DNA of 22,763 nucleotides from CAZDCD01 sp964503885 (lineage in GTDB: Bacteria; Bacteroidota; Bacteroidia; Bacteroidales; UBA10428). A program made the position numbers and the translations under genes. This document shows, one piece after another, positions 1-7,300 of this stretch; positions within the stretch are counted from its first letter, which is position 1, and every line of letters starts with the position of its first letter. The notes below the pieces were generated by a model. That model was not told where the DNA came from and did not search any database. It worked only from the letters and a program-made list of their open reading frames with translations. The stretch covers positions 1-22,763 of the forward strand of contig CAZDCD010000041.1 in the NCBI GenBank assembly GCA_964503885.1. The letters run 5' to 3'.

Positions 1-470
1 ATAGAAGTTTTAATATCATATAAGGTATGGAGTTTTATCCCTCCTTTATGCTTGCGGAACTCTGCCCACCAGAAAACACTCAAGCACAGATCAATGGTTG
101 TAGAATCAAATGCATATATATTTCCATCAATGTTCAGCTGAAAATCCCGATCCACTATTGAGGATTTTCTTGCCAGATCGATCAGATAAAAGGCATATTC
201 TTCAAAGATTCTGCAATCGCGTTTCTCATTGGCATTGGCAAAATTGGATCTTGAGGTACCCCTACCAAATCCAAGATGATAATACTTGGGTTTGTGAGGT
301 TCAATGCTAACCATCAGGTCTCTCAAACTGTCTCTGCCAGTTAATTGACCAAAAATCAAGCTGAGTAACTGATTCCAACAGGAAAAGTGCCTAACATGCT
401 TATTACCATTGTATTTGTGCACTAATCGATCAAATACTCGTTGTGGTAAAAAATCTGTAATTATTACTTC
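1..470 (-). pseudogene. IS4-type DDE transposase, 5'-truncated, running off the left edge
   Basis: Read on the minus strand, positions 470 to 1 are one uninterrupted frame. It contains DFLPQRVFDRLV, then a CWNQLL..FGQLTGRDSLRDL block, then YHLGFGRGTSRSNFANANE, and finally YAFDSTTIDLCLSVFWWAEF followed by KHKGGIKLHT. These are signatures I recognise from Bacteroidetes IS4-family transposases; the Asp of AFDSTT is the expected first acid of the DDE triad. A stop codon in frame at 473-471 lies directly upstream and no ATG is available, so the usual N-terminal residues are missing. The left window edge cuts the C-terminal part, including the rest of the triad. The truncation point falls on the istB remnant read from the opposite strand, so this is a deletion or recombination scar rather than a live gene. 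Family assignment is from memory of the family, not from a search. Confidence 0.8.
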
Positions 471-600
471 TCAATTATCGGTCAATACATGGTATAATGT
501 CTTTGGTGAATCAACAGTTGCTGATGCTATTATGGACAGATTGTCAGTAAATGCTCATCTTTTTGATTTAGAAGGTGACTCTTTGAGAAGAAAAAAATAA
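445..600 (+). pseudogene. istB: IS21-type istB C-terminal remnant
   Basis: About 51 codons before the stop at 598-600 read KSVIITSQLSVNTWY, then a GESTVADAIMDRL segment, then ending in SLRRKK. This is the conserved C-terminus of IstB, the AAA+ ATPase helper of IS21 transposition, where ITSQLPV..W and ADAI.DR..H are hallmark strings. The N-terminal four fifths, with the Walker A and B motifs, are absent. The open frame runs further left, but those codons belong to the opposite-strand IS4 transposase fragment and do not resemble IstB. It cannot be a functional ATPase. Confidence 0.75.
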
Positions 601-633
601 TGTATATTAGTCTCACGAATCAATCATGTTTGA

Positions 634-683
634 GTTGTACATTATACTCCAGAACGGTTGTACACTTTGTCCAGAATAATCAG
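634..683. repeat. IS21-like right end with two related subrepeats
   Basis: Shortly after the istB stop the sequence holds two adjacent related blocks, GTTGTACATTATACTCCAGAA and GTTGTACACTTTGTCCAGAA, differing by a few bases and one indel. IS21 family ends carry several short repeated transposase-binding sites, so this is probably the surviving right end of the element whose istB tail lies just upstream. The element boundary and target duplication could not be determined. Confidence 0.5.
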
Positions 684-950
684 TAATTTCACTTGGTCTT
701 GATTTGTTGCATTATGTATGGCTTGCAGGATTATATATTTTTTACCATTGGTATCAGGAAAAGATAAAGAAAAAGTCTGCAGATTCGGAAGTTAAGTTCC
801 CATATATTATACCAAGAATATCTGATCTATTTTTATTAGCAAAAGTGGGTTTTAATATACTAGGGTTCTGTAAAATATTGTGTTACCTAAGTTCAACAAT
901 TAATTCTCTCTAGTAATACTAATTATTAAAGGAAATGAATCTTATTTTTA

Positions 951-1358
951 TTAATATATAAGAGTCAACTCGGAACATTTCTGTTCTTCTCTCATCTTAT
1001 ATCTCTTGTGGATGAGTTTAAGCTTTTCGATATCTTTTATGTGATCAATAAGTTCTGTTGTGTTATCGGTAATATATATTCTGTACCATTGGTATGGCTC
1101 TATACAATGGTAATGGGTGCAAAAGATGGAGAGATTGTCGTCTTCCAGGTCAATAAAATGTTCGAGACTTTCTTTGTTAATGGGTACCCAGGTGGATTTG
1201 AAAAAGTGCCTTTCCAGGGGGTGTTTTAGTGCATTTAATAACCTGAGCCAGGCAGCATACTCTTCTTGTATTTCATTCCCGGAAAATGTTGGTCCAATAT
1301 CAAGAAGTTTTAGGTTTTCCTGGCATGGCCTGAGGAATGAGAGGAGCGATTTTATTGG
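951..1358 (-). pseudogene. Unrecognised 135-codon frame without a start codon
   Basis: Minus-strand positions 1358 to 951 form an open frame of 135 codons ending in TAA at 953-951. It has a protein-like composition, with strings such as KLLDIGPTFSGNEIQEEYA, HPLERHFFKSTWVPINKESL, CIEPYQWYRIYIT and LIDHIKDIEKLKL. The only in-frame ATG near the 5' end (1373-1371) is followed by AAA TTA TTA and then TAG at 1361-1359, so translation from it would stop after four residues. An internal ATG lies close to the C-terminus only. I do not recognise the family. The likeliest reading is a gene inactivated by a nonsense mutation or fused to foreign DNA, next to the IS scar. A rare start (ATA at 1355-1353) would be an alternative. 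No promoter or ribosome binding site was seen. Confidence 0.4.
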
Positions 1359-1456
1359 CTATAATAATTTCATTTAATATATATGGCAATACCAAGAAAA
1401 GGTAACCGAAAAGTAGTAAATAAATAAATTCCATTGAGGTTTAGAACTAAGAAATA

Positions 1457-1801
1457 TTATTCAAAATTCCTTATAATTCTTTCACGATCTTCATTTTCTT
1501 TATCCCCCTTAAAATACAACTCAATAAAAACAATTCTCTCTTCTTCTTCAAAATGTGCATATACAATTCGTAATCCTGAATCCGCACCTCTCCCTTTAAG
1601 GCTTTTACATGCTATTTTTTTAATCTTTATGACACACGTATGTATCCCTAATCCACTAATTCGGTAACTGAATGGTGGCCGTTCATCAGGGCAAACAACC
1701 AACACCTTCCTGACAATCTCCAAATCATCAGAAAGCGTAGAAAACCTTTTCAATAGTTTTTTTAGGTCTTTTTTAAATTCTTCAAGTTCACCGAATTCCA
1801 T
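1457..1801 (-). CDS. RelE/ParE-like toxin of a Panacea toxin-antitoxin pair
   Basis: This 114-residue basic protein opens with a helical, Lys-rich segment (FKKDLKKLLKRFSTLSDDLE). The C-terminal half alternates strands in the way RelE/ParE toxins do: a strand with a basic run (VIKIKKIACKSLKGRG), then GLRIVYAHFEEEERIVFIELYFKGDKENEDRERI, whose R.VY and I.IELY.K..K..ED..RI pattern matches the last strands and terminal helix of RelE-type ribosome-dependent mRNA interferases. It is the distal gene of a minus-strand operon, starting 23 nt after the antitoxin stop. The RelE/ParE call is pattern-based and medium confidence. Function as a toxin is inferred mainly from coupling to the Panacea gene. Which subfamily it belongs to (mRNA cleavage as in RelE/HigB or gyrase inhibition as in ParE) cannot be told from the sequence alone. 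Confidence 0.65.
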   Translation of the reverse strand: MEFGELEEFKKDLKKLLKRFSTLSDDLEIVRKVLVVCPDERPPFSYRISGLGIHTCVIKIKKIACKSLKGRGADSGLRIVYAHFEEEERIVFIELYFKGDKENEDRERIIRNFE

Positions 1802-1824
1802 ATTCCTAAGTCATTTTAAAATTT

Positions 1825-2637
1825 TTACGGGTGTTCTTCATCGTTTTCATAATTTCTAACACTATAAGGCGGTTCACGATAAAATGCTAACTCATAATCT
1901 ATCGCTTCGCCATTTTTTGAAGCTTTCCAGGGCATATCTTTATGGGAAAATTCACTAATACTTGATGCTGACCAATCCGAGAGGTGTTCAATCACTTGAT
2001 CAATTACTTGTTTTTCAGCACCATTTATTTTTGACAGATCAGGTTTAATAAGAGGGAAATAACGAGTTTGAGGATAACCATGAAAATCAACTTTCATTCG
2101 TTGTAGCTGTTTGTTTTTAAGCATGAAATCCAAAATTCCGTCCAACTTCTGAGGAACAGGTCCATAAGGCAGTTTACGATATTCAGCACCTGTTAAATGT
2201 TCCTCATAAAGCTCATAGAAGTTAAAGTCGCAGAAATAAAGCAACTTGTATAAAACTGTTTCACCCACGTTAGGTTTACCAGCAGTTTTTTCAAGAATGT
2301 AAAGAAGTATTTGTTTAAATTTCTCTACATTTAGTTCAGGTACCGAAATACGAATTTCAGGCTGTTTTTCACCAGTCTTATTAGTCAGGTCAATTTCTTC
2401 ATGTAGTTTTTTAATATCCCTGGCTAGTAGTTTCTCATAGGAGGTCTGTAGGATGTTCGAGAGCTTGATTAGCTCTAATACAGTAATGTTTCTTTTTCCC
2501 AGTTCTATCTGAGCAAGGGAAGGTCTGGGTATACGTAATAACTTAGCTAAATCTTCCTGGGATAATCCCTTAGATTTTCTAAGCTCTGCAATCCTATTTC
2601 CCAACTCAGTTCTGGTAGGTTTTAAATCCATATGCAT
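1825..2637 (-). CDS. XRE-type HTH plus Panacea (DUF4065/SocA-like) antitoxin
   Basis: This 270-residue protein has two modules. Residues about 11-72 are an XRE/Cro helix-turn-helix (ELRKSKGLSQEDLAKLL, then RPSLAQIELGKRNITVLEL). Residues about 105-255 are a Panacea domain (DUF4065, SocA-like), shown by YKLLYFCDFNFYE, the YGPVP motif at about 158-162 and a SISEFSHKDMPWKAS block with a late AFYREPPY. Panacea domains are known antitoxin modules that neutralise very different toxins, often with an N-terminal HTH that autoregulates the operon. The gene precedes a RelE/ParE-like toxin by 23 nt, which is the expected order. A 10-bp perfect inverted repeat over the predicted promoter is a good candidate for its own operator. 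The start is ATG at 2637; a second ATG two codons later is possible. There is no Shine-Dalgarno, as is common in this phylum. Confidence 0.85.
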   Translation of the reverse strand: MHMDLKPTRTELGNRIAELRKSKGLSQEDLAKLLRIPRPSLAQIELGKRNITVLELIKLSNILQTSYEKLLARDIKKLHEEIDLTNKTGEKQPEIRISVPELNVEKFKQILLYILEKTAGKPNVGETVLYKLLYFCDFNFYELYEEHLTGAEYRKLPYGPVPQKLDGILDFMLKNKQLQRMKVDFHGYPQTRYFPLIKPDLSKINGAEKQVIDQVIEHLSDWSASSISEFSHKDMPWKASKNGEAIDYELAFYREPPYSVRNYENDEEHP

Positions 2638-2652
2638 CAGTTAAGTTTGATG

Positions 2653-2683
2653 TAAAGTTATAAAATGTTTGATAATAATACAA
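2653..2683 (-). promoter_or_regulatory. Predicted promoter of the Panacea antitoxin operon
   Basis: On the minus strand TTG (2683-2681) is followed after 20 nt by TAACTTTA (2660-2653), which matches 7 of 8 positions of the Bacteroidetes -7 box TAnnTTTG. Spacing fits the 19-21 nt norm. The -33 TTG lies inside the inverted repeat below, so a bound repressor would block it. The leader to the ATG would be only about 10 nt. Confidence 0.45.
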
Positions 2684-2718
2684 TCTTTTGTATTATTTTA
2701 TTACATTTATGTATTATT
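2674..2718. promoter_or_regulatory. Palindromic operator candidate with an extra half-site
   Basis: AATAATACAA (2674-2683) and TTGTATTATT (2688-2697) are exact reverse complements separated by TCTT. The half-site TGTATTATT at 2689-2697 recurs at 2710-2718, 21 bp downstream, i.e. two helical turns. It lies upstream of the HTH antitoxin gene and covers its predicted -33 element, as expected for an autoregulated toxin-antitoxin operon. Confidence 0.55.
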
Positions 2719-2920
2719 GATTCCCATACAGGTTTCCCTCTTTTGTTTGAAATGCATAGGTATTCCCGCTGATAATCCGGATGATTATCCCCTGGTAAGT
2801 TTATGTGAAGGTTTGCAAAAAGATAAATAGAGAAAATATAAAATTAAATTTCTTCACAATAATTTATGTTTAATACAAAAAATTCGATTTTTGTCCAATA
2901 CCTAAGCAGGAAATAAGGTG

Positions 2921-3003
2921 TTCCTCTTCCTCTTTCGGCAATGGTCATCGTCTTTGCAGCCTTTCCTATCCAGTAAATTTATTTACTCGCATTCATTTTA
3001 CTC
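2921..3003. repeat. Degraded partial copy of the GC-rich repeat at 3361
   Basis: This segment shares TTCCTCTTCCTC, then a 15/16 match GCAGCCTTTCCTRTCC, then a looser TTTACTC..CATTC..TTTCACT-like tract with positions 3361-3429. It has about 26 extra bases between the first two blocks and a drift to A+T. It reads as an eroded copy of the intact element 440 bp away. No coding potential was seen. Confidence 0.45.
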
Positions 3004-3045
3004 TATAACTTAGTAAAATGTTATCGCCTATGCCCCAAGGCAAAC

Positions 3046-3109
3046 CATTTTATAAAAAATGTCACGTTTTAACTGGTAAATACGTGACACATTCCATTTT
3101 TATAACATG
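3046..3109. repeat. Long imperfect inverted repeat
   Basis: The core is TGTCACGT (3060-3067) and ACGTGACA (3082-3089), perfect arms with a 14-nt loop. The arms extend outward as CATTTTATAAAAAATG on the left and CATTCCATTTTTATAACATG on the right, with a bulge of a few bases. Together it could fold as a hairpin of about 20 bp. It could be a terminator-like structure, an operator, or the remains of a short mobile repeat. Confidence 0.45.
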
Positions 3110-3299
3110 ATGTTGAGCATATATAAATATCTGAAATAGTTTGATATATGATTTATTAATAGATTAAGAAAACGTATTCACTTATAAGGATTTTTTCCCA
3201 CCGGTTAAAAGGTATTCGTCATCGTCAGTCGGCAAAAAATCAAGCCAGCCCGTCACAGTATTTTTTTTATACTGTTGTTTTATTTCTAAGGAATAAAAA

Positions 3300-3660
3300 A
3301 GAACTGTTACGCCTTTCAGGTGTCCGCTTCGCTACCAGGCTGTCATGCTTTTTGCGCTCCTTCCTCTTCCTCACGGCAGCCTTTCCTGTCCTGCAAGTCG
3401 CTTTACTCATTCCGCCTTCATTTCACTTCAGGGCTTCGCTGCGCTCAACTTCCTTCCGTTCCATTCCGGCTGCATTCGTCTCAGTCACTTGCAGTCCACC
3501 GGCTGCCAGAGTTGGGCATGCCTGCGGGTCGCTGCGGGCTGGGGCTTGTGCTTTCGCCTCCTTCGTCAGCTCCCATCCCAAGCCCCTTGCTCCACTCGCG
3601 ACGGCTCGCGCCTAAAACAAAACGTCCGCAAAGCATTGCATCCGTTTTGTTTTTTTGCAA
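3300..3660. repeat. GC-rich, non-coding, pyrimidine-rich repeat element
   Basis: About 360 bp that are strikingly richer in G+C than the flanks and open in three plus-strand frames at once. The hypothetical products are Ser/Pro/Leu/Cys-rich and low in acidic residues, which argues against a real protein. It contains GGGGCTTG (3541-3548) with its exact complement CAAGCCCC (3579-3586), and ends in AAAACAAAACG (3614-3624) pairing with CGTTTTGTTTT (3643-3653), followed by more T, a terminator-like hairpin. A decayed partial copy lies at 2921-3003. I believe similar elements occur between genes in related genomes, but that is recollection. Its role is unknown. Confidence 0.5.
3614..3656 (+). terminator. 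Terminator-like hairpin at the end of the GC-rich element
   Basis: The 11-bp perfect arms AAAACAAAACG and CGTTTTGTTTT have an 18-nt loop and are followed by a run of T on the plus strand. The stem is mostly A-T, so its strength is uncertain. Confidence 0.35.
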
Positions 3661-3859
3661 CTACAATAATCTACAGTAAATTCAAATTTTTCTTTTTAAG
3701 AACCTACAGTTGATGGAAATATGAAGAAATTAGATTTTATCAAATACACCAAAACATAATAGCAAAGTTACAGTCAGGATGCAAAATCTGACAAGGGTTC
3801 ACTGATGCCAGCCTCAAAAAACCTCCACACCTCGTACCTCGGGTAGTATTTTTTGGTCT

Positions 3860-3898
3860 GCCCTTGCATATTTTGCCACAATCCTGTGTCGCAAGGGC
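3860..3898. repeat. Inverted repeat GCCCTTGC / GCAAGGGC
   Basis: Perfect 8-bp arms at 3860-3867 and 3891-3898 have a 23-nt loop and end immediately before the start codon of the 52-residue ORF at 3902. In a transcript from the left this hairpin would sit exactly at the translation start and could hide it. Confidence 0.45.
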
Positions 3899-3901
3899 AT
3901 T

Positions 3902-4060
3902 ATGTTTCATTGTATTTTACGTTGTAAACTGGGTGGCTGGTGGCTGCTCATTTACGTGTATCGCATTGCCGGTTTTTACTTTTATTTTCTGCGTTATATC
4001 GGCTGGTACTTCATTAAGCTATTGTGGCTGTCGTTCTCAATCAGTAAGCTGCCCTTTTAA
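3902..4060 (+). CDS. Putative 52-residue aromatic-rich small membrane protein
   Basis: ATG at 3902 to TAA at 4058-4060. The predicted peptide is extremely aromatic (about 18 of 52 residues are F, Y or W) and regularly spaced with Arg/Lys: GGWWLLIYVYRIAGFYFYFL, then RYIGWYFIKLLWLSFSISKL. There are no acidic residues. This pattern, one or two amphipathic or membrane-inserting helices with basic faces, is what type I toxins and other small membrane proteins look like, and it is unlikely to arise from random sequence. An overlapping 88-residue frame (from 3864) has a less coherent product. A hairpin lies right before the start and another right after the stop. I do not recognise the family. It could still be a chance ORF within a repeated non-coding element. 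Confidence 0.4.
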   Translation: MFHCILRCKLGGWWLLIYVYRIAGFYFYFLRYIGWYFIKLLWLSFSISKLPF

Positions 4061-4064
4061 GCAG

Positions 4065-4109
4065 TTGTTAGCCTTCAGCTTGAGTTTTTCCGAGCTGAAG
4101 GCTTTACAA
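4065..4109. terminator. Strong hairpin after the small ORF
   Basis: AGCCTTCAGCT (4070-4080) pairs perfectly with AGCTGAAGGCT (4093-4103) around a 12-nt loop. The outer TTGT (4065-4068) pairs with ACAA (4106-4109) across a small internal loop. There is no long T run after it, so it may be an RNA structure other than an intrinsic terminator. Confidence 0.5.
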
Positions 4110-4114
4110 ATGCT

Positions 4115-4201
4115 TAATGCCGCCCGATGATCGAAACAGTTTTACGAGGTAAGCGAAGTAAAACTGTAGTTCGAACACGAATCGGTACTATGGGTGGCTT
4201 A
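4115..4201. repeat. 87-bp multi-segment palindrome
   Basis: Nested pairing arms run from outside to inside: TAA/TTA (4115-4117, 4199-4201), GCCGCC/GGTGGC (4119-4124, 4193-4198, one G-T pair), CGAT/ATCG (4125-4128, 4181-4184), TCGAA/TTCGA, and ACAGTTTTAC/GTAAAACTGT (4136-4145, 4158-4167). The loop is 12 nt. Such an extended cruciform is typical of MITE-like or REP-like elements or of a structured RNA. I checked for integron attC core sites (RYYYAAC ... GTTRRRY) and did not find a proper pair. Confidence 0.55.
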
Positions 4202-4254
4202 TTTTTATATTTCATAAATGTTATGAATTCGTAATTTTTATCATTATAAAACAA

Positions 4255-4262
4255 TATTTTTG
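4255..4262 (+). promoter_or_regulatory. -7 box of the sensor kinase operon
   Basis: TATTTTTG is an exact match to the Bacteroidetes -7 consensus TAnnTTTG, placed about 45 nt before the kinase ATG. A convincing -33 TTTG at the right distance is lacking (the region is GTAATTTTTATC), so this is a candidate only. Confidence 0.35.
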
Positions 4263-4306
4263 ATATAGCAAATTCAACAATTAATCCTAATTAATCCCTT
4301 AAGACT

Positions 4307-7300
4307 ATGTCATTTGATGAATTGCAATGGCAGGACTTAATCAAACCTTTGAGAGTTCAAAGACTGCTCAACGACTTCTCTTCTCTTACAGGTATAACAT
4401 TAGTTATAATGGATACACAGGGAAATCCCGTTACCACTCAAACTGAACCTCACAATCGTCTGTGTATGGATTTTATTAAAAAAAATCCTCTGGGTAATAG
4501 TAACTGCATAGATTGCGACAAGTACTGGACATCAGTTGCTGCAAAAGACTTTGCGCATAAAATTTACACCTGTAAAAACGGGCTTGTTGATTTTGTTACA
4601 CCGATAATTTTTGAAAATGAAGTGAGCGCTTATCTTTTCGGAGGGCAGATAAGATTGAAGGATATTAAAGAGCATAATAAAATAAATAATAATAAAAAGA
4701 TTTCTTTAAAGCAAATTCGAATATATGATAATTTGATTGATAAAGGTGAACTGGTATGTTTGCCCGATACGTGGTACGAATTTCATGCAAAAAGATTAAA
4801 TATTGATCCACTGGTTTTTTTTCAGGCCCTATCAGAGATTCCCGTACTACCTAAAAATAAAATCGAGGCTAGTGCAAGAATGTTATCAGGTTTAGCGGAG
4901 ACTATTTCATCACTTATAAGTAAAAATCTGAAAACTATTAAAATAATTGGATCGAATGATCAGATATTAACAGAAATAGCTAATTTAATTCAATCACAAG
5001 ACTCTGCAAAAAGAATATTGGATGATTTGAAAAATATTGTTCCATACTGTAAAGCTTCTTTACAAATAATCGAAAACAATACACGTACATTATTAGATAG
5101 TCGCGGCTTTGAACTTTATAATATAGATAACCAATTTCTTAGCCCTGTTTCAAATGACAAACTAATAAATCGGGTGATAAATGGCCGTGAGCCAATTATA
5201 TTAAGTAATACCACAATTGACCCTGATTGGAAATCACAAGCAGGAACCAGAGATGTACTATCTTGGATTGGGGCTCCAATTATTTATAATGAGAAAGTTT
5301 TTGCTTTGATTACTCTCGATCATAATACACTTGGATTTTATACTGAAAAATATAAGAATACCCTGGTTTCGTTTTTAAATAAGATTGCTCCCACTTTTTG
5401 GCATACAATTATTCTTAATGATGCAGGAAATATCATTAATTATATGAAAATAGTTAATGATGTTGTAAAATCGATAAGTTCTGAAACTGATATAGAAGGA
5501 CTTCTCGAAAAGATTGTTTATGAAGTAAAGAATAAGCTTCATTGCACCCATTGTACTATCTTTTTGTCAGAGAAAATAAACAATGAAGAATTATTGGTTG
5601 CAAAAGCTGCAGAAGGAGGAAGTAAAAGGACAATGGATAGAACATTCTCACCAGGTGAGGGATTAGCTGGAATGGTTTATATTACTGGTAAAACCATTAT
5701 TACACCTAATGCTCATGATAACCACTACTTTTCAAAAGCTAGGGAATCAAAAGACAGACCTCGATCTATGCTTGTGGCGCCTATAAAGGTTGGGAAACGT
5801 ACTATTGGTGTTATGAGTGCTGATCAGGATGAATATGATTGGTTTAAGCAAAGAGATAAACATTTGATGGATGCCTTAGGCCAGCATATCGGTATTGCAA
5901 TCCAACGTTCCAATACAACAAAAATTTTAAAAAATATTGGTAATAACATTTTAACCTTAAATAATGTTGATGATATTCTTCAAACCTTGGTGACAAGTGC
6001 TATCGAACTTATAAATGTTTCAACAGGAGTTATTTATTTTATAAATAAAGACAAACGGACTTTGATCAATAAATTTCACCCACCTGGATTTAAACATCCC
6101 CGACCAAGGCTAAAGAAAAAATCCGGTCTTACCCGAACAATTATTGATTCTGGTGAACCTCTTTCAATTCCAAATACAAAAAAGGATGATCGTGTAGTTC
6201 CCATTTTAAAAAAGGAATTCTATTCAATATTAGGCGTTCCAATAAAAATAAATACTGATGTTATAGGAGTGTTCTTTCTTGATGATAAAGAATCTCATGA
6301 TTTCACCAAAACTGAAATATCCCTATTATCAACGTTAGCAGATCAGGCTGCTATTGCCCTGCAAAATATTGAATTAAGAAAAAATCTAAATAGTGATCTT
6401 GAAACACATCGCTCACTGGAAGATGTTCTTGTGAATTTAGTGATTGAAGAACAAAATCAGGAAGTAACACTTCAGAGAATTGGAAAAAGTATTATTAAAC
6501 TTCTGGGTAAAAAGGTATCTCCAACAATTAACCTTTATGATGAGAATAAAGATAAATTTAGTGAGGTTCATGTTTATGGTTCCTTAGCAAAATCTAATAT
6601 TTTAAATAGAGCACCACGACCCAAAATTGGGACAGGTAGTTATGTCGTAAAACATAAAAAACCGCTTTACCTTGGCGATGTCAGAAAGCCTCCTACTGGA
6701 TGTCCAACAATAAGAAATGAATCTATATTACTGGGTATAAAATCCTTCGCTGCAATTCCTTTGAAAAGAAAAAATTATATAGTTGGAGTATTGTTTATTA
6801 ATTCCCTGAAAAAATTAGAATTTAATGAACAAATCCGACGTACACTTGAGATTTTCGCTAGTCAAGCAGGTTTAGCGATTGAAATTTCTCAATTACATCA
6901 AAGTGTTCAAATCAGTAATGCCTTAATTAAAGCATCTAATCTTGATTTTATTGCATCGGGTATTACTCATGAATTCAGGCATTTTCTTCAAAGTTTTTAC
7001 GGGAATATTGCTATCATTAAAACACAATCCAATGAACCTGAAATAATTAAAGAAGCTTGGGAATTGGAAAATAAAATCGAGACTGCACTAAATGTCATTG
7101 AAAATTTTTATCAGATAAGGGCTAGAGAAAATAATGTCGTTCCATTTGACATAAATCTATTGATCCAACAAATCATTGATTCTTCAAATTATCGACTAAC
7201 AGAAAAGAAAATAAAATTTACTTATTTTAAATCTGAGAATAATATAATTGTATTGATGAATCCGGCGGAATTACAAACCGTAATTATCAATCTGTTAAAT

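Noticed and set aside
704..913. 69-residue plus-strand frame after the IS21 end
   Set aside because: Non-ATG start, A+T-rich context, no recognisable motif; probably chance.
1383..1427. 15-codon plus-strand mini-frame MAIPRKGNRKVVNK
   Set aside because: It resembles the beginning of a known-looking basic protein, but stops at once; at best a vestige, too short to support.
3320..3713. Overlapping frames of 87-122 residues in the GC-rich block
   Set aside because: Three frames are open at once, with Ser/Pro/Leu/Cys-rich products lacking protein-like patterning; better explained by base composition of a non-coding repeat.
3864..4130. 88-residue frame overlapping the 52-residue ORF
   Set aside because: Its product is less coherent than the aromatic-basic peptide in the other frame and it runs through the 4070-4103 hairpin.
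4125..4180. tRNA-like GTTCGAAC T-loop
   Set aside because: No acceptor, D or anticodon arm fits around it; the bases belong to the palindrome.
3860..4201. Integron attC site
   Set aside because: GTTGTTAGCC and nearby hairpins recall attC, but no paired RYYYAAC and GTTRRRY core sites with the expected inner boxes were found, and no integrase is in the window.
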